From CAIZGX01 sp964385405 (GTDB taxonomy: Bacteria; Bacteroidota; Bacteroidia; Flavobacteriales_D; Sanyastnellaceae), in assembly GCA_964385405.1 (NCBI GenBank), contig CAYLOT010000001.1, positions 62,001-126,000 on the forward strand: 64,000 nucleotides of DNA. The letters run 5' to 3'. A program made the position numbers and the translations under genes. Positions 33,794 to 42,181 of the stretch are shown here, piece by piece; positions within the stretch are counted from its first letter, which is position 1; every line of letters starts with the position of its first letter. Below the pieces are notes generated by a model, which worked only from the letters and a program-made list of their open reading frames with translations, was not told the DNA's origin and ran no database searches.

Positions 33794-34608
33794 CAATATT
33801 GCTCTTTGTCGTTTGGGAAATCAACGCTTCTTACATCTTGAACATATTGCTGAAGAGCGCCGCGCATTTGCTCGCCCATGTTTAAATATTTACGCAAGAA
33901 TCTCGGAGTGAATCCTTCCGTAATTCCCAGCATATCGTGTAATACCAATACTTGTCCGTCAACGTCACTTCCCGCGCCAATTCCAATGACTGGAACATGC
34001 ACTTCTTGCGCAACGCGCTTGGCAAGCGCTGCTGGAATTTTTTCCAAAACAATTGCGAAACAACCACTTTCAGCCAACAGTTTTGCGTCATGAATGAGCC
34101 TTTCTGCTTCAGCTTCTTCTTTCGCGCGAACCTGATAGGTTCCGAATTTGTAAATGCTTTGAGGAGTTAATCCGAGGTGTCCCATAACCGGTATTCCAGC
34201 CGTTAAAATACGTTTGATGCTTTCCACAATTTCTTCACCGCCTTCCATCTTAATAGCATGTCCGCCTGTTTCCTTCATGATACGAATGGCAGAGTTTAAG
34301 GCCTCTTTCGAATTTCCTTGGTAAGATCCGAAGGGCATATCTACAACAACCAATGAACGCTTACAAGCGCGAACAACACTTGCTGCGTGATAAATCATTT
34401 GATCCAATGTAATTGGCAATGTGGTCTCGTGGCCAGCCATAACATTGGAAGCAGAGTCACCCACAAGAATGACATCTATTCCAGATTGATCAACGATAAG
34501 AGCCATTGAATAATCGTATGCAGTGAGCATAGCAATTTTTTCACCTTTGTTCTTCATTTCCTGAAGGGTATGAGTAGTGACTCTTCGAACTTCTTTATTT
34601 ACTGACAT
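33793..34608 (-). CDS. panB: 3-methyl-2-oxobutanoate hydroxymethyltransferase
   Basis: 271 residues. It adds a hydroxymethyl group from methylene-tetrahydrofolate to 2-ketoisovalerate, giving ketopantoate in pantothenate (coenzyme A) synthesis. Motifs: AMLTAYDYSMALIVDQ, VGDSASNVMAGHETTLPI with the Mg-binding Asp, VVDMPFGSYQ, MEGGEEIVESIKRI, GHLGLTPQ and VIGIGAGSDVDGQVLV. Full length and all contacts appear present. panC and panD are not here. The reading frame ends in an overlap with the pseudouridine synthase ATG. GlyA, the maker of its folate donor, is 27 kb away. Confidence 0.96.
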   Translation of the reverse strand: MSVNKEVRRVTTHTLQEMKNKGEKIAMLTAYDYSMALIVDQSGIDVILVGDSASNVMAGHETTLPITLDQMIYHAASVVRACKRSLVVVDMPFGSYQGNSKEALNSAIRIMKETGGHAIKMEGGEEIVESIKRILTAGIPVMGHLGLTPQSIYKFGTYQVRAKEEAEAERLIHDAKLLAESGCFAIVLEKIPAALAKRVAQEVHVPVIGIGAGSDVDGQVLVLHDMLGITEGFTPRFLRKYLNMGEQMRGALQQYVQDVRSVDFPNDKEQY

Positions 34609-34639
34609 GCGTGTAATTTTTGAGAGACAAAAGTGAGGA

Positions 34640-37630
34640 TTATTCTTTTACAAATATTTTTTTCGAAACAATTCCGTTCAAACTATCAGAAATTTGAATG
34701 GCATACATTCCGTTGCTGAATGAAGACACGTCTATTCGTGTGGAACCTTGATTCTGCATATTTCCTAATTCAATTAACTTTCCTTGTATGTCGAAAATGG
34801 AGTAGGTTAGCCCTCTGAATTGTGCATCGGCAACCACTTGAATGTAATCTTGAGCAGGTGAAGGATAAATTCTGAAGATGGATTCTTCTTCCTCTTTTAC
34901 ACTCACATTCGACTGGAAATGTGCTGTGAATTCAGCGTTGTTCAGGGAAATATTTCCAAGCCAAACAGAGTCAAGAATATCATTAATTAAACTGCTGTTT
35001 TCCCAGTATGCGAATTCATATCCTGGATTTGCAATGGCTTCAATTTTCACCGGCACTCCGTCGAAGTACACTCCTGTCCAAGGGTATTCAGTAGGTTGAA
35101 TGGTACTAATGTGAATCTGCCCTGAACCCACTGGAAGAACATCTAATGTTACATCTACTTGATTGGGTAAGTTGAATCGTCCTTGAATGTGATTGCGAAC
35201 TTGTTCTGTTCTGCAAAGCAATTCTGATTGGAATGTCAAATGATTATTGTAGAAATTATCCATTTGTCCTGGAACATTATTCGCATCTCCCCAGCGCTGG
35301 TATTCATTCGGCATTTCAGGTGCTGTGAGATTGAAATAACGATTCTCTACTGCAATAAGCCTTTCAGGACGGTAGTTGGTGTTCATCAAATCTGCGAAGC
35401 GGTTGATGAAGTAGTTTTTGTATTGTGTGTTTTGGATGCTCTTCAGCCAAATGTTGATGTATGGATTGTCGGTACTCTGTCCTGAGATATAATCGATATG
35501 ATTGAAAAAACAGTCTGTCCAAGCATTCGGATTTAGCGCTAATTCCAAATCGATGGTTGCGAAACGCCATTTGTTGTTGGTCACATTAGAGCGGTGAATT
35601 TTTATGTTGTTCTGAGGCCAATCAACATTGCCCATCCACGATTCAGAGATGATGTAATCGGTATAGTAAGTCATGTCGAAATGCTGATCAGCATCATTCC
35701 AATAGCTAGGACTGCCTGCATTCAAATTATTGAATGCGTTATATGAATTCCAGAAATTATCTGTTGAACCTTCTAATGCACGGAGTACTCCTCCATACCA
35801 ATAGCTTAGCGACATAATTTCTACAGAATCTTTGTTGGCGCCTTCATTTTCTTTGAACATTTCGGCATTATATTTTTCTCGGAGTTCGTACAATCCAAAA
35901 TACTGTCCGTTTATATATACGGTTGCAGGTCTGTATGCGCTGTAGTTGGCATTTGCTCCGCGACACATGAGTTCTGCCTGACAAGCTTCTTTGTATGGAA
36001 GAATTAAGTATTGATTACTTCCGTTGCGTAAATAGAATTCAGAATATTTATTTCTGTTGGGTCTTCCCGGAATAATTACCTCGCTTACTGGATTTTCACC
36101 AAGAACGCTGTGTGCTAATTCCAATCGGAACGAGTGCTGCGGATTTGATCGGCTTCCACCCGCGCCGCCATCGATTTGCATTCCTGTGTTCTGTGAAAAC
36201 ATAAGCGGATGACCCGGAATAGAATCGAAATAGTCAATGTGCGCGCTGCGCAACCAGTCTTGGTCCCAATTGTCGAAGATTCCCTCGCTTCCATATAGAT
36301 TTGAATTGTCTGTGGTGATGGAAAGTATAGGCGTGGTGTGACTAATATTGAAAAGGAATGAGGCTGAAGTTACGTTACTCGGAATGTAGTTTGGTTTGAA
36401 TGCTCTTGCACGAAGAATTCTTGACTGGAAGAATGGGATAGGTGTTCCAGTATAAACTGGTGAGTTGAAATTTGGTTCACTTCCATCTGTTGTGTACCGA
36501 ATTGTTGACGGAGCCGCATTCAAGTCGAGAATAGAAACATCAAAAGGCGTTGTGTACACACCGGGATTGTGGTCGAAAAGTGGTGCAATAGCATAGCCCA
36601 ATGCAGGTGCCTGGTTGTTACTTGATTCAGGTGTTGGATTGGCAAAAAGCGAATTTGAGTTGGAACCATTCGGATACCTTCCAATACTCATGTCGATGGC
36701 CTGACAATTAATGAATAAACTATTTTCAAGAACCTGTGAAGGGTTGAATAGAAACAGTGTGTCTCCACTTCCAGAAAGCTTGAAATTGGTATGGAATTGG
36801 GTTCCTGAATTAGGAAGGAATGCATTTGTCATGGCAACATCTGGTGTGTTCTTCATGGCAATTTCGATGTAAGTATATTCCACAGGGTCTGTGGCCGCGA
36901 CATTAAATCCAAGCGAATTGATGGGTCCAGCAGAGAGTCCTGCAGCTGTCAGTTCGGCAGCAGGGATTAACATTTGGTTGCGAGCACTCCAATACCAGTT
37001 GCCATAAGGAGCTGGATAGTCTGTATTTCCATTTTGAATGTTGCCAGTTCCTATGGTAACGCCATTTAATTTCATGTTTGGACGTTGGTTAACAACGGTT
37101 CCGAGAACAGCTGAGCACGATGCTTCACTGCCGTCATTGAAAGCGAAGATTGTTGAGCCGTAGGGTGTAGCAGATTGTCTAAATTGAGAATTTGTGATGT
37201 AACCAGTATTGCTCCATGAGCAAACGTTTACCGCAATACTAGAAACACCGTCCCATTGAAAGGGTGTGGTAAAATTGTGGGTGTTCCAACCGACAACAGG
37301 GGTGAACGAGCCTGTGTTTATAGTGGTAGTGAATGGGGCAGTTGCAAATCGATTTTTTTCACTACAAAAAACAACAAGAAATTCTCCGGGATTAAGGGTG
37401 TAATGGGGAAAAGTCCATTCAGTTGGAGTGGTTGAGTTGTCGGTTAAAGAATAACCGAAAAGATCTACGGCATTGGTTCCAGCATTATAAAGTTCAATCC
37501 AATCCTCAAACTCTCCGTCTTCATCGGCAATAAGGCTGTAGTTCTTATTGCTTCCTTCGTTAATAACCACTTGGGCAGAAGCGAAGTTGTACATGACAAT
37601 CGCGGAAAAGAATACAAGTAATTTTTTCAT
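34640..37630 (-). CDS. CotH-domain T9SS cargo with lamin-tail and chitobiase-like domains
   Basis: 996 residues. Signal peptide (1-19), a lamin-tail domain (about 20-125, EDWIELYNAGTNAVDLFGYS), a chitobiase C-terminal-like Ig domain (about 370-400, TIRYTTDGSEPNFNSPVYTG), then a CotH-type kinase-like region (about 445-760, with HSFRLELA, GQYFGLYELREKYN and the IDLELALNPNAW motif). A Big-like beta segment (about 830-905) and a C-terminal type A sorting domain (about 920-996, IYPSPAQDYIQVV ... YAIQISD) follow. It is secreted by T9SS and anchored outside the cell. CotH kinases phosphorylate proteins in spore coats; the target here is unknown. An own -7-like TACCTTTA lies just before its ATG. Confidence 0.88.
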   Translation of the reverse strand: MKKLLVFFSAIVMYNFASAQVVINEGSNKNYSLIADEDGEFEDWIELYNAGTNAVDLFGYSLTDNSTTPTEWTFPHYTLNPGEFLVVFCSEKNRFATAPFTTTINTGSFTPVVGWNTHNFTTPFQWDGVSSIAVNVCSWSNTGYITNSQFRQSATPYGSTIFAFNDGSEASCSAVLGTVVNQRPNMKLNGVTIGTGNIQNGNTDYPAPYGNWYWSARNQMLIPAAELTAAGLSAGPINSLGFNVAATDPVEYTYIEIAMKNTPDVAMTNAFLPNSGTQFHTNFKLSGSGDTLFLFNPSQVLENSLFINCQAIDMSIGRYPNGSNSNSLFANPTPESSNNQAPALGYAIAPLFDHNPGVYTTPFDVSILDLNAAPSTIRYTTDGSEPNFNSPVYTGTPIPFFQSRILRARAFKPNYIPSNVTSASFLFNISHTTPILSITTDNSNLYGSEGIFDNWDQDWLRSAHIDYFDSIPGHPLMFSQNTGMQIDGGAGGSRSNPQHSFRLELAHSVLGENPVSEVIIPGRPNRNKYSEFYLRNGSNQYLILPYKEACQAELMCRGANANYSAYRPATVYINGQYFGLYELREKYNAEMFKENEGANKDSVEIMSLSYWYGGVLRALEGSTDNFWNSYNAFNNLNAGSPSYWNDADQHFDMTYYTDYIISESWMGNVDWPQNNIKIHRSNVTNNKWRFATIDLELALNPNAWTDCFFNHIDYISGQSTDNPYINIWLKSIQNTQYKNYFINRFADLMNTNYRPERLIAVENRYFNLTAPEMPNEYQRWGDANNVPGQMDNFYNNHLTFQSELLCRTEQVRNHIQGRFNLPNQVDVTLDVLPVGSGQIHISTIQPTEYPWTGVYFDGVPVKIEAIANPGYEFAYWENSSLINDILDSVWLGNISLNNAEFTAHFQSNVSVKEEEESIFRIYPSPAQDYIQVVADAQFRGLTYSIFDIQGKLIELGNMQNQGSTRIDVSSFSNGMYAIQISDSLNGIVSKKIFVKE

Positions 37631-37648
37631 TCTCTAAAGGTACTAATT

Positions 37649-38341
37649 CTATTTGGCTTTCATTTCTTGAAGTTCCTTGCTAATGGCTTCCTCAACAAGT
37701 GGTTCCATGATAAGGTATCCAGAAACGTTTGGGTGCACCCCGTCTTCACCCAATTCAATGCGAAGACCATTCCGTTCATCTTTCATTGGCGTGTGAAAGT
37801 CTACAAATGTTATGTCATGAGTTTCGGCGTAGAAACGTAAAGCTTTATTCAATTCGATGATTTTTTCAGCAGGCTCCCTACCAGGACTCCAAGGATAATC
37901 GAAGACAGGAAGAATCGAACACAGAACTACTCTGATGTCGTTGGCTCTCGCTAATTCAATCATGGAGAATATGTTGTCCTCGATCATGTCCAGAGAAACT
38001 ATCCCGGTATTTCCTGCAATGTCATTGGTGCCCCCAAGGAAAACTACAACTTTCGGATGTAAATTAATGACGTCGGCACGAAAGCGGAGCAACATCTGTG
38101 AGGTAGTTTGTCCGGCTATTCCTCGGTTAACATAGGATTTTCCAAGAAAGAATTCAGGGTGGATGTTTTTCCAGAATTCCGTAATTGAGTTTCCCATGAA
38201 GACAATTCGATCTTCATTATCTGTTGGGTTCTCAAGTAAGGTATTGGCTTTTCTGTAATAATTTAAATTGGCCCAATCTTGGCCATTTACAGTGCTATTC
38301 AATGTCAACATAAAGCCAAGGAAAAGTAATTTTCTGCTCAT
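37649..38341 (-). CDS. Secreted SGNH/GDSL hydrolase
   Basis: 230 residues. A signal peptide (MSRKLLFLGFMLTLNSTVNG) is followed by an SGNH fold: block I IVFMGNSITEFW with the nucleophile Ser, block II Gly in RGIAGQTTSQML, block III VVFLGGTNDIAGN with Asn, and block V DGVHPNVSGY with Asp and His. It hydrolyses an ester, probably an acetyl group on a polysaccharide or a lipid, in the periplasm or outside the cell. It ends 18 nt upstream of the CotH-protein ATG, so both may share a transcript. No C-terminal sorting domain is visible. Confidence 0.88.
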   Translation of the reverse strand: MSRKLLFLGFMLTLNSTVNGQDWANLNYYRKANTLLENPTDNEDRIVFMGNSITEFWKNIHPEFFLGKSYVNRGIAGQTTSQMLLRFRADVINLHPKVVVFLGGTNDIAGNTGIVSLDMIEDNIFSMIELARANDIRVVLCSILPVFDYPWSPGREPAEKIIELNKALRFYAETHDITFVDFHTPMKDERNGLRIELGEDGVHPNVSGYLIMEPLVEEAISKELQEMKAK

Positions 38342-38434
38342 AAGTTCTTTTCAAAGTTAGCCCAGCCCTTGCGTAATTCATTGTGCTTCGTTGATAATTT
38401 TAAATTTAAGGGTTCGAGCCAAGACAGTTTCGCG

Positions 38435-38450
38435 TTTTCTTCGAAGAAAA
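38435..38450. promoter_or_regulatory. 16-bp perfect palindrome upstream of murA
   Basis: TTTTCTTCGAAGAAAA ends 9 nt before the murA ATG in the 118-bp divergent gap. It could be an operator or a hairpin that limits translation. No -7 box is clear in this gap. Confidence 0.35.
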
Positions 38451-38459
38451 TTAAGAGAT

Positions 38460-39767
38460 ATGTCGGCTTTTGAAATTGTTGGTGGCAATGCTTTAAAGGG
38501 AACTGTTATTCCGCAAGGAGCGAAGAATGAGGCGTTACAAATTATATCTGCAGTATTGCTTACCGCAGAGCCCGTAATTATTCGCAATATCCCGGAGATT
38601 ATTGATGTGTTAAAGTTGATAGACCTGCTTCAAGATATTGGAGTGAAGGTGGAAAAGTTGGCCAAGGGCGAATTCAAATTCATTGCCGACGATGTTAATC
38701 TTGAATATTTAAAGACAGAAGATTACAAGAAAAAGGCAGCGGCTTTGCGAGGATCAATTATGTTAGTTGGTCCTATGCTGGGCAGATTCGGGCAAGGTTA
38801 TATTCCGAAACCAGGTGGTGATAAGATTGGTCGTCGTCGGTTAGATACCCACTTCACAGGTTTCCAAAACCTAGGCGCAACGTTTAACTACGATGCAGTA
38901 AATTATTTCTACAGTGTAACGGCACCGCGCTTGAAAGGCGCATACATGCTGTTAGATGAGGCCTCTGTTACAGGAACTGCAAATATTCTCATGGCGGCAG
39001 CATTGGCAGAAGGTACAACAACCATTTACAACGCCGCTTGCGAACCTTATTTGCAACAGTTGTGTAAAATGATTAACCGCATGGGCGGAAAGATTTCTGG
39101 AATTGGTTCGAATTTATTAATCATTGAAGGGGTGGAGAAATTAGGTGGAACCGAGCACAGATGTCTTCCGGATATGATTGAAATTGGGTCTTTCATTGGA
39201 ATGGCCGCCATGACAAAAGGAGAACTTCTAATTAAAAATGTATCATATAACGACTTAGGAATTATTCCCGAAATGTTCCGTCGCATGGGTATTCAGGTAG
39301 ATTTGGTGAACGGCGATGATCTGCATATTCCAGCGCAAGATTCGTATGAAATTGATACGTTCATCGACGGTTCTATCATGACCATTAGCGATGCGCCTTG
39401 GCCTGGATTTACTCCCGATTTAATTTCGATTGCTTTGGTTACTGCAACCCAAGCCAGAGGATCGGTGCTTATTCATCAGAAAATGTTCGAGAGTCGTTTG
39501 TTCTTCGTTGACAAACTGATTGATATGGGGGCGCAAATCATTTTGTGCGATCCGCATAGAGCTACAGTTATTGGACTTGATCGTAAGTCTACCTTGAAAG
39601 GCGTAACCATGTCTTCTCCAGATATTCGTGCGGGAGTTTCCTTATTAATTGCCGCATTGAGCGCGAAAGGAAAGTCAACAATCCAGAATATTGAGCAGAT
39701 TGACCGTGGTTACCAAGACATTGAAGCGCGCCTGCAAGCATTGGGAGCAGATATTAAACGCGTCTGA
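38460..39767 (+). CDS. murA: UDP-GlcNAc 1-carboxyvinyltransferase with Asp at the fosfomycin site
   Basis: 435 residues from ATG 38460 (MSAFEIVGGNALKG); the frame extends upstream, but that part lies in the promoter region and has no family match. MurA transfers enolpyruvate from PEP to UDP-GlcNAc, the first committed step of peptidoglycan synthesis. IPQGAKNEALQIIS holds the Lys/Asn contact; the active-site loop reads IPKPGGDKIGRRRLDTHF, with Asp121 where most MurA have the catalytic Cys of PGGC. Cys-to-Asp keeps activity but prevents covalent attachment of fosfomycin. The gene precedes a TlpA-like gene. Confidence 0.95.
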   Translation: MSAFEIVGGNALKGTVIPQGAKNEALQIISAVLLTAEPVIIRNIPEIIDVLKLIDLLQDIGVKVEKLAKGEFKFIADDVNLEYLKTEDYKKKAAALRGSIMLVGPMLGRFGQGYIPKPGGDKIGRRRLDTHFTGFQNLGATFNYDAVNYFYSVTAPRLKGAYMLLDEASVTGTANILMAAALAEGTTTIYNAACEPYLQQLCKMINRMGGKISGIGSNLLIIEGVEKLGGTEHRCLPDMIEIGSFIGMAAMTKGELLIKNVSYNDLGIIPEMFRRMGIQVDLVNGDDLHIPAQDSYEIDTFIDGSIMTISDAPWPGFTPDLISIALVTATQARGSVLIHQKMFESRLFFVDKLIDMGAQIILCDPHRATVIGLDRKSTLKGVTMSSPDIRAGVSLLIAALSAKGKSTIQNIEQIDRGYQDIEARLQALGADIKRV

Positions 39768-39789
39768 ACTCTTTGGCAAGAACTTTGGC

Positions 39790-39817
39790 TTGTGCGCAGC
39801 TTACTGTTCTATATTTG
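39790..39817 (+). promoter_or_regulatory. Promoter of the TlpA-like gene
   Basis: TTG at 39790-39792, 17 nt, TATATTTG (39810-39817). A TTTG at 39784-39787 with 22-nt spacing is an alternative. The box lies 17 nt before ATG 39835 but only 2 nt before ATG 39820, favouring the inner start. Confidence 0.55.
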
Positions 39818-39834
39818 AAATGAATTCAACAATT

Positions 39835-40392
39835 ATGAAAAAAAATCTTGCCCCTTTGGCTTTGCTACTCGCAGTAGTAGCAATGTTCAGCTTCACTTCG
39901 GTTAAGCAGAATGAAATCAAACCATTATCAACTAAAATCGGATTGCAGATTGGAGACGAAGCCCCGAATATTGTTATGAAAGGTGTGGACGGTAAGGACC
40001 TGAAGCTTTCTTCGTTAAGAGGCAAAATGGTTTTAATAGATTTCTGGGCTTCATGGTGCGGTCCATGTCGTAGAGAGAACCCGAATGTTGTTGCGGCCTA
40101 CAAGAAATACAGCAATGCAAAATTCAAAACGGCAAAAGGATTCGAAATCTTTTCTGTAAGCTTCGATCAAAACAAAACGGCATGGGAAGAAGCCATTGCA
40201 AAAGATGGATTGTTGTGGAAGTACCATGTTTGTGATATGAAAGGATGGGCAAACGCTGCCGGACAGTTGTACGGAATCTCAAGCATCCCTTCAAGTGTAT
40301 TAATTGACGAAAATGGAATTATTGTCGCGAAGAACCTTCGCGGACCTGCTTTGGACATGGAGTTAGACAAGTATGTAGCTTCGTTCAATTGA
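39835..40392 (+). CDS. Secreted or periplasm-facing TlpA-like thioredoxin
   Basis: 185 residues from ATG 39835, chosen because it opens with the signal/anchor MKKNLAPLALLLAVVAMFSF and fits the promoter spacing; ATG 39820 is possible. AhpC/TSA-Redoxin fold: LKLSSLRGKMVLIDFWASWCGPCRREN holds the CxxC redox pair, then FSVSFDQNKTAWEEAI and the cis-Pro loop GISSIPSSVLID. It would reduce disulfides in the periplasm or support cytochrome assembly. It is followed by a terminator at 40416-40444, separating it from grpE. Unlike the thioredoxin-fold protein at 9.5 kb, it is a single short domain. Confidence 0.88.
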   Translation: MKKNLAPLALLLAVVAMFSFTSVKQNEIKPLSTKIGLQIGDEAPNIVMKGVDGKDLKLSSLRGKMVLIDFWASWCGPCRRENPNVVAAYKKYSNAKFKTAKGFEIFSVSFDQNKTAWEEAIAKDGLLWKYHVCDMKGWANAAGQLYGISSIPSSVLIDENGIIVAKNLRGPALDMELDKYVASFN

Positions 40393-40415
40393 TCTGAATA
40401 TATAAGTTATCTTTG

Positions 40416-40444
40416 CGGGCCGAATCTTTTCGGCCCGTTTTGTT
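40416..40444 (+). terminator. Terminator between the TlpA-like gene and grpE
   Basis: CGGGCCGAA / TTCGGCCCG with a TCTT loop, followed by TTTTGTTTT. The base just before it ends a TATCTTTG (40408-40415), a perfect -7 box, so a promoter may overlap the hairpin. No -33 at normal spacing was found (TTG at 40389-40391 gives only 16 nt). Confidence 0.8.
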
Positions 40445-40446
40445 TT

Positions 40447-40461
40447 CTGACAGCCTGTCGC
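40447..40461 (+). promoter_or_regulatory. CTGACA/TGTC inverted repeat upstream of grpE
   Basis: CTGACA-GCC-TGTCGC, 55 nt before the grpE ATG. The same half-sites occur upstream of dnaK (51286-51313). Probably a heat-shock operator or promoter element. Confidence 0.5.
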
Positions 40462-40516
40462 TCTTTTTGGCTTGGCTTAACGATTGTCAAAAGGGAATTA
40501 CATTAAATTTTGGGAT

Positions 40517-41068
40517 ATGACAGAAGAATTGAATGACAATCAGTCACAAGAATTGGAAAACAACGAGGTGAATGAGACACCCACCGAAGAGACCGCAGCA
40601 GAATCTACCACTGAAACTGCGGCAGAGCCTTCAGCAGAGGAGTTAGTTGCAGAATGGAAGGATAAATATGTACGCTTGACAGCCGATTTCGAGAACTTCA
40701 GAAGACAGCGAAATCTTGAACGCGTGGAATTGTTGAAAAATGCTTCGAAAGATGTTATAGTTGGACTGCTTCCTGTGCTTGACGTATTCGAATTGGCAAT
40801 GAAGGCCAATGAGACGAGCGAGGATATTCAGGCGGTGAAAGAGGGATTTGCCTTGATTTACGGGAAATTAATGGCAGAGTTGGAGAAGAAAGGTCTTAAG
40901 GCTATGGAGAGTACCGGGCTTCCCTTCAATGTAGATTTTCATGAGGCAATTACAGAGTTCCCTGCTCCAACGGAAGAGCAAAAGAACACTGTGATTGATA
41001 CGCCCGAAAAGGGATATTTGTTGAACGATAATGTAATACGCTACGCCAAAGTAGTGGTAGGAAAATAA
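40517..41068 (+). CDS. grpE: Nucleotide exchange factor GrpE
   Basis: 183 residues from ATG 40517. GrpE dimers drive ADP release from DnaK. The N-terminus is a long acidic, disordered segment (Glu/Thr/Ala-rich, about 1-48), then a coiled helix with WKDKYVRLTADFENFRRQRNLER, and a C-terminal beta part ending FHEAITEFPAPTEEQ and VIRYAKVVVGK. It is 2 nt from dnaJ. The shared CTGACA/TGTC element upstream suggests joint control with dnaK, which is 10 kb away on the same strand. Confidence 0.94.
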   Translation: MTEELNDNQSQELENNEVNETPTEETAAESTTETAAEPSAEELVAEWKDKYVRLTADFENFRRQRNLERVELLKNASKDVIVGLLPVLDVFELAMKANETSEDIQAVKEGFALIYGKLMAELEKKGLKAMESTGLPFNVDFHEAITEFPAPTEEQKNTVIDTPEKGYLLNDNVIRYAKVVVGK

Positions 41069-41070
41069 TT

Positions 41071-42174
41071 ATGGCAAAAAGAGATTATTACGACGTATTA
41101 GGCGTTTCGCGCAGTGCGAGTGAAGCCGAAATAAAAAAGGCTTATCGCAAATTGGCGATTCAATACCATCCTGATAAAAATCCAGACGATAGCTCGGCGG
41201 AAGAAAAGTTCAAAGAGGCTGCTGAGGCCTATGAGGTATTGAGTGATAATCAAAAGCGTCAGCGCTACGACCAATTCGGTCATGCCGGTATGGGCGGCGG
41301 CGGCGGTGGCGGCTACGGTGGTGGAATGAACATGGACGATATCTTCTCTCAGTTCGGAGATATCTTCGGAGGTTTCGGAGGAGGTGGAAGTAGATCGGGT
41401 GCCAGAAAAGTGAAGGGAAGCAATCTTCGCATTCGCGTTAAATTGAATTTGGAGGAAATTGCTTTTGGAACCACAAAAAAAATCAAGGTTTTCAAAATGG
41501 CGAACGCCGATGGCGTGACCTACGACACGTGTTCTACTTGCGGAGGTTCAGGGCAAATTCGTCGTGTGCAACAAACCATTTTAGGAGCTATGCAAACGGC
41601 AAGCACATGTCACGTTTGTAATGGAGCTGGAAAATCAATTAAGGACCGTCCGAAAGATGCCGATGCATACGGACAAGTGCGCAAGGAGGAAACCGTCGAA
41701 ATCAAGATTCCTGCGGGTGTTGGAGAGGGAATGACCTTGAATGTTTCAGGAAAAGGAAACGCGGGTCCATTCGGTGGAGTGCCTGGAGATTTGTTGGTTC
41801 AAATTGAAGAAGAAGAACACAGCGAATTGAAGCGCGACGGAATTCATTTGTATTATGACTTGTATTTGAATTTCGTAGATGCAGCCATGGGTGCAAGTAT
41901 TGAGGTTCCATTGGTAAAAGGGAAAGCGCAGATTAAAATTGAGCCGGGAACACAAGCAGGAAAAATATTACGATTGAAAGGAAAAGGTCTTCCGGATGTA
42001 AACGGATACGGTTCAGGAGATTTGATGGTAAACATAAATGTTTGGACGCCTCAAAAACTTTCATCCGAAGAGAAAGAGATGCTCACAAAACTTCGTGAGT
42101 CTGAGAACTTCAAACCAAATCCTTCGGCGAAAGACAAGAGCTTTTTTCAACGTGTAAAAGAAATGTTTCAATAA
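41071..42174 (+). CDS. dnaJ: Chaperone DnaJ with a half zinc centre
   Basis: 367 residues. J-domain (1-70) with HPD at 33-35, a Gly-rich linker (72-107), then the substrate-binding domains. Classical DnaJ has four CxxCxGxG motifs forming two zinc sites. Only two are present: CSTCGGSG (154-161) and CHVCNGAG (180-187), separated by IRRVQQTILGAMQTAST. They correspond to motifs 2 and 3, which make zinc site II; motifs 1 and 4 (site I) are missing. C-terminal domains include GVPGDLLVQIEEEEH and GSGDLMVNINVWTPQ. Acts with DnaK and GrpE on unfolded proteins. Confidence 0.95.
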   Translation: MAKRDYYDVLGVSRSASEAEIKKAYRKLAIQYHPDKNPDDSSAEEKFKEAAEAYEVLSDNQKRQRYDQFGHAGMGGGGGGGYGGGMNMDDIFSQFGDIFGGFGGGGSRSGARKVKGSNLRIRVKLNLEEIAFGTTKKIKVFKMANADGVTYDTCSTCGGSGQIRRVQQTILGAMQTASTCHVCNGAGKSIKDRPKDADAYGQVRKEETVEIKIPAGVGEGMTLNVSGKGNAGPFGGVPGDLLVQIEEEEHSELKRDGIHLYYDLYLNFVDAAMGASIEVPLVKGKAQIKIEPGTQAGKILRLKGKGLPDVNGYGSGDLMVNINVWTPQKLSSEEKEMLTKLRESENFKPNPSAKDKSFFQRVKEMFQ

Positions 42175-42181
42175 GTGAGCT

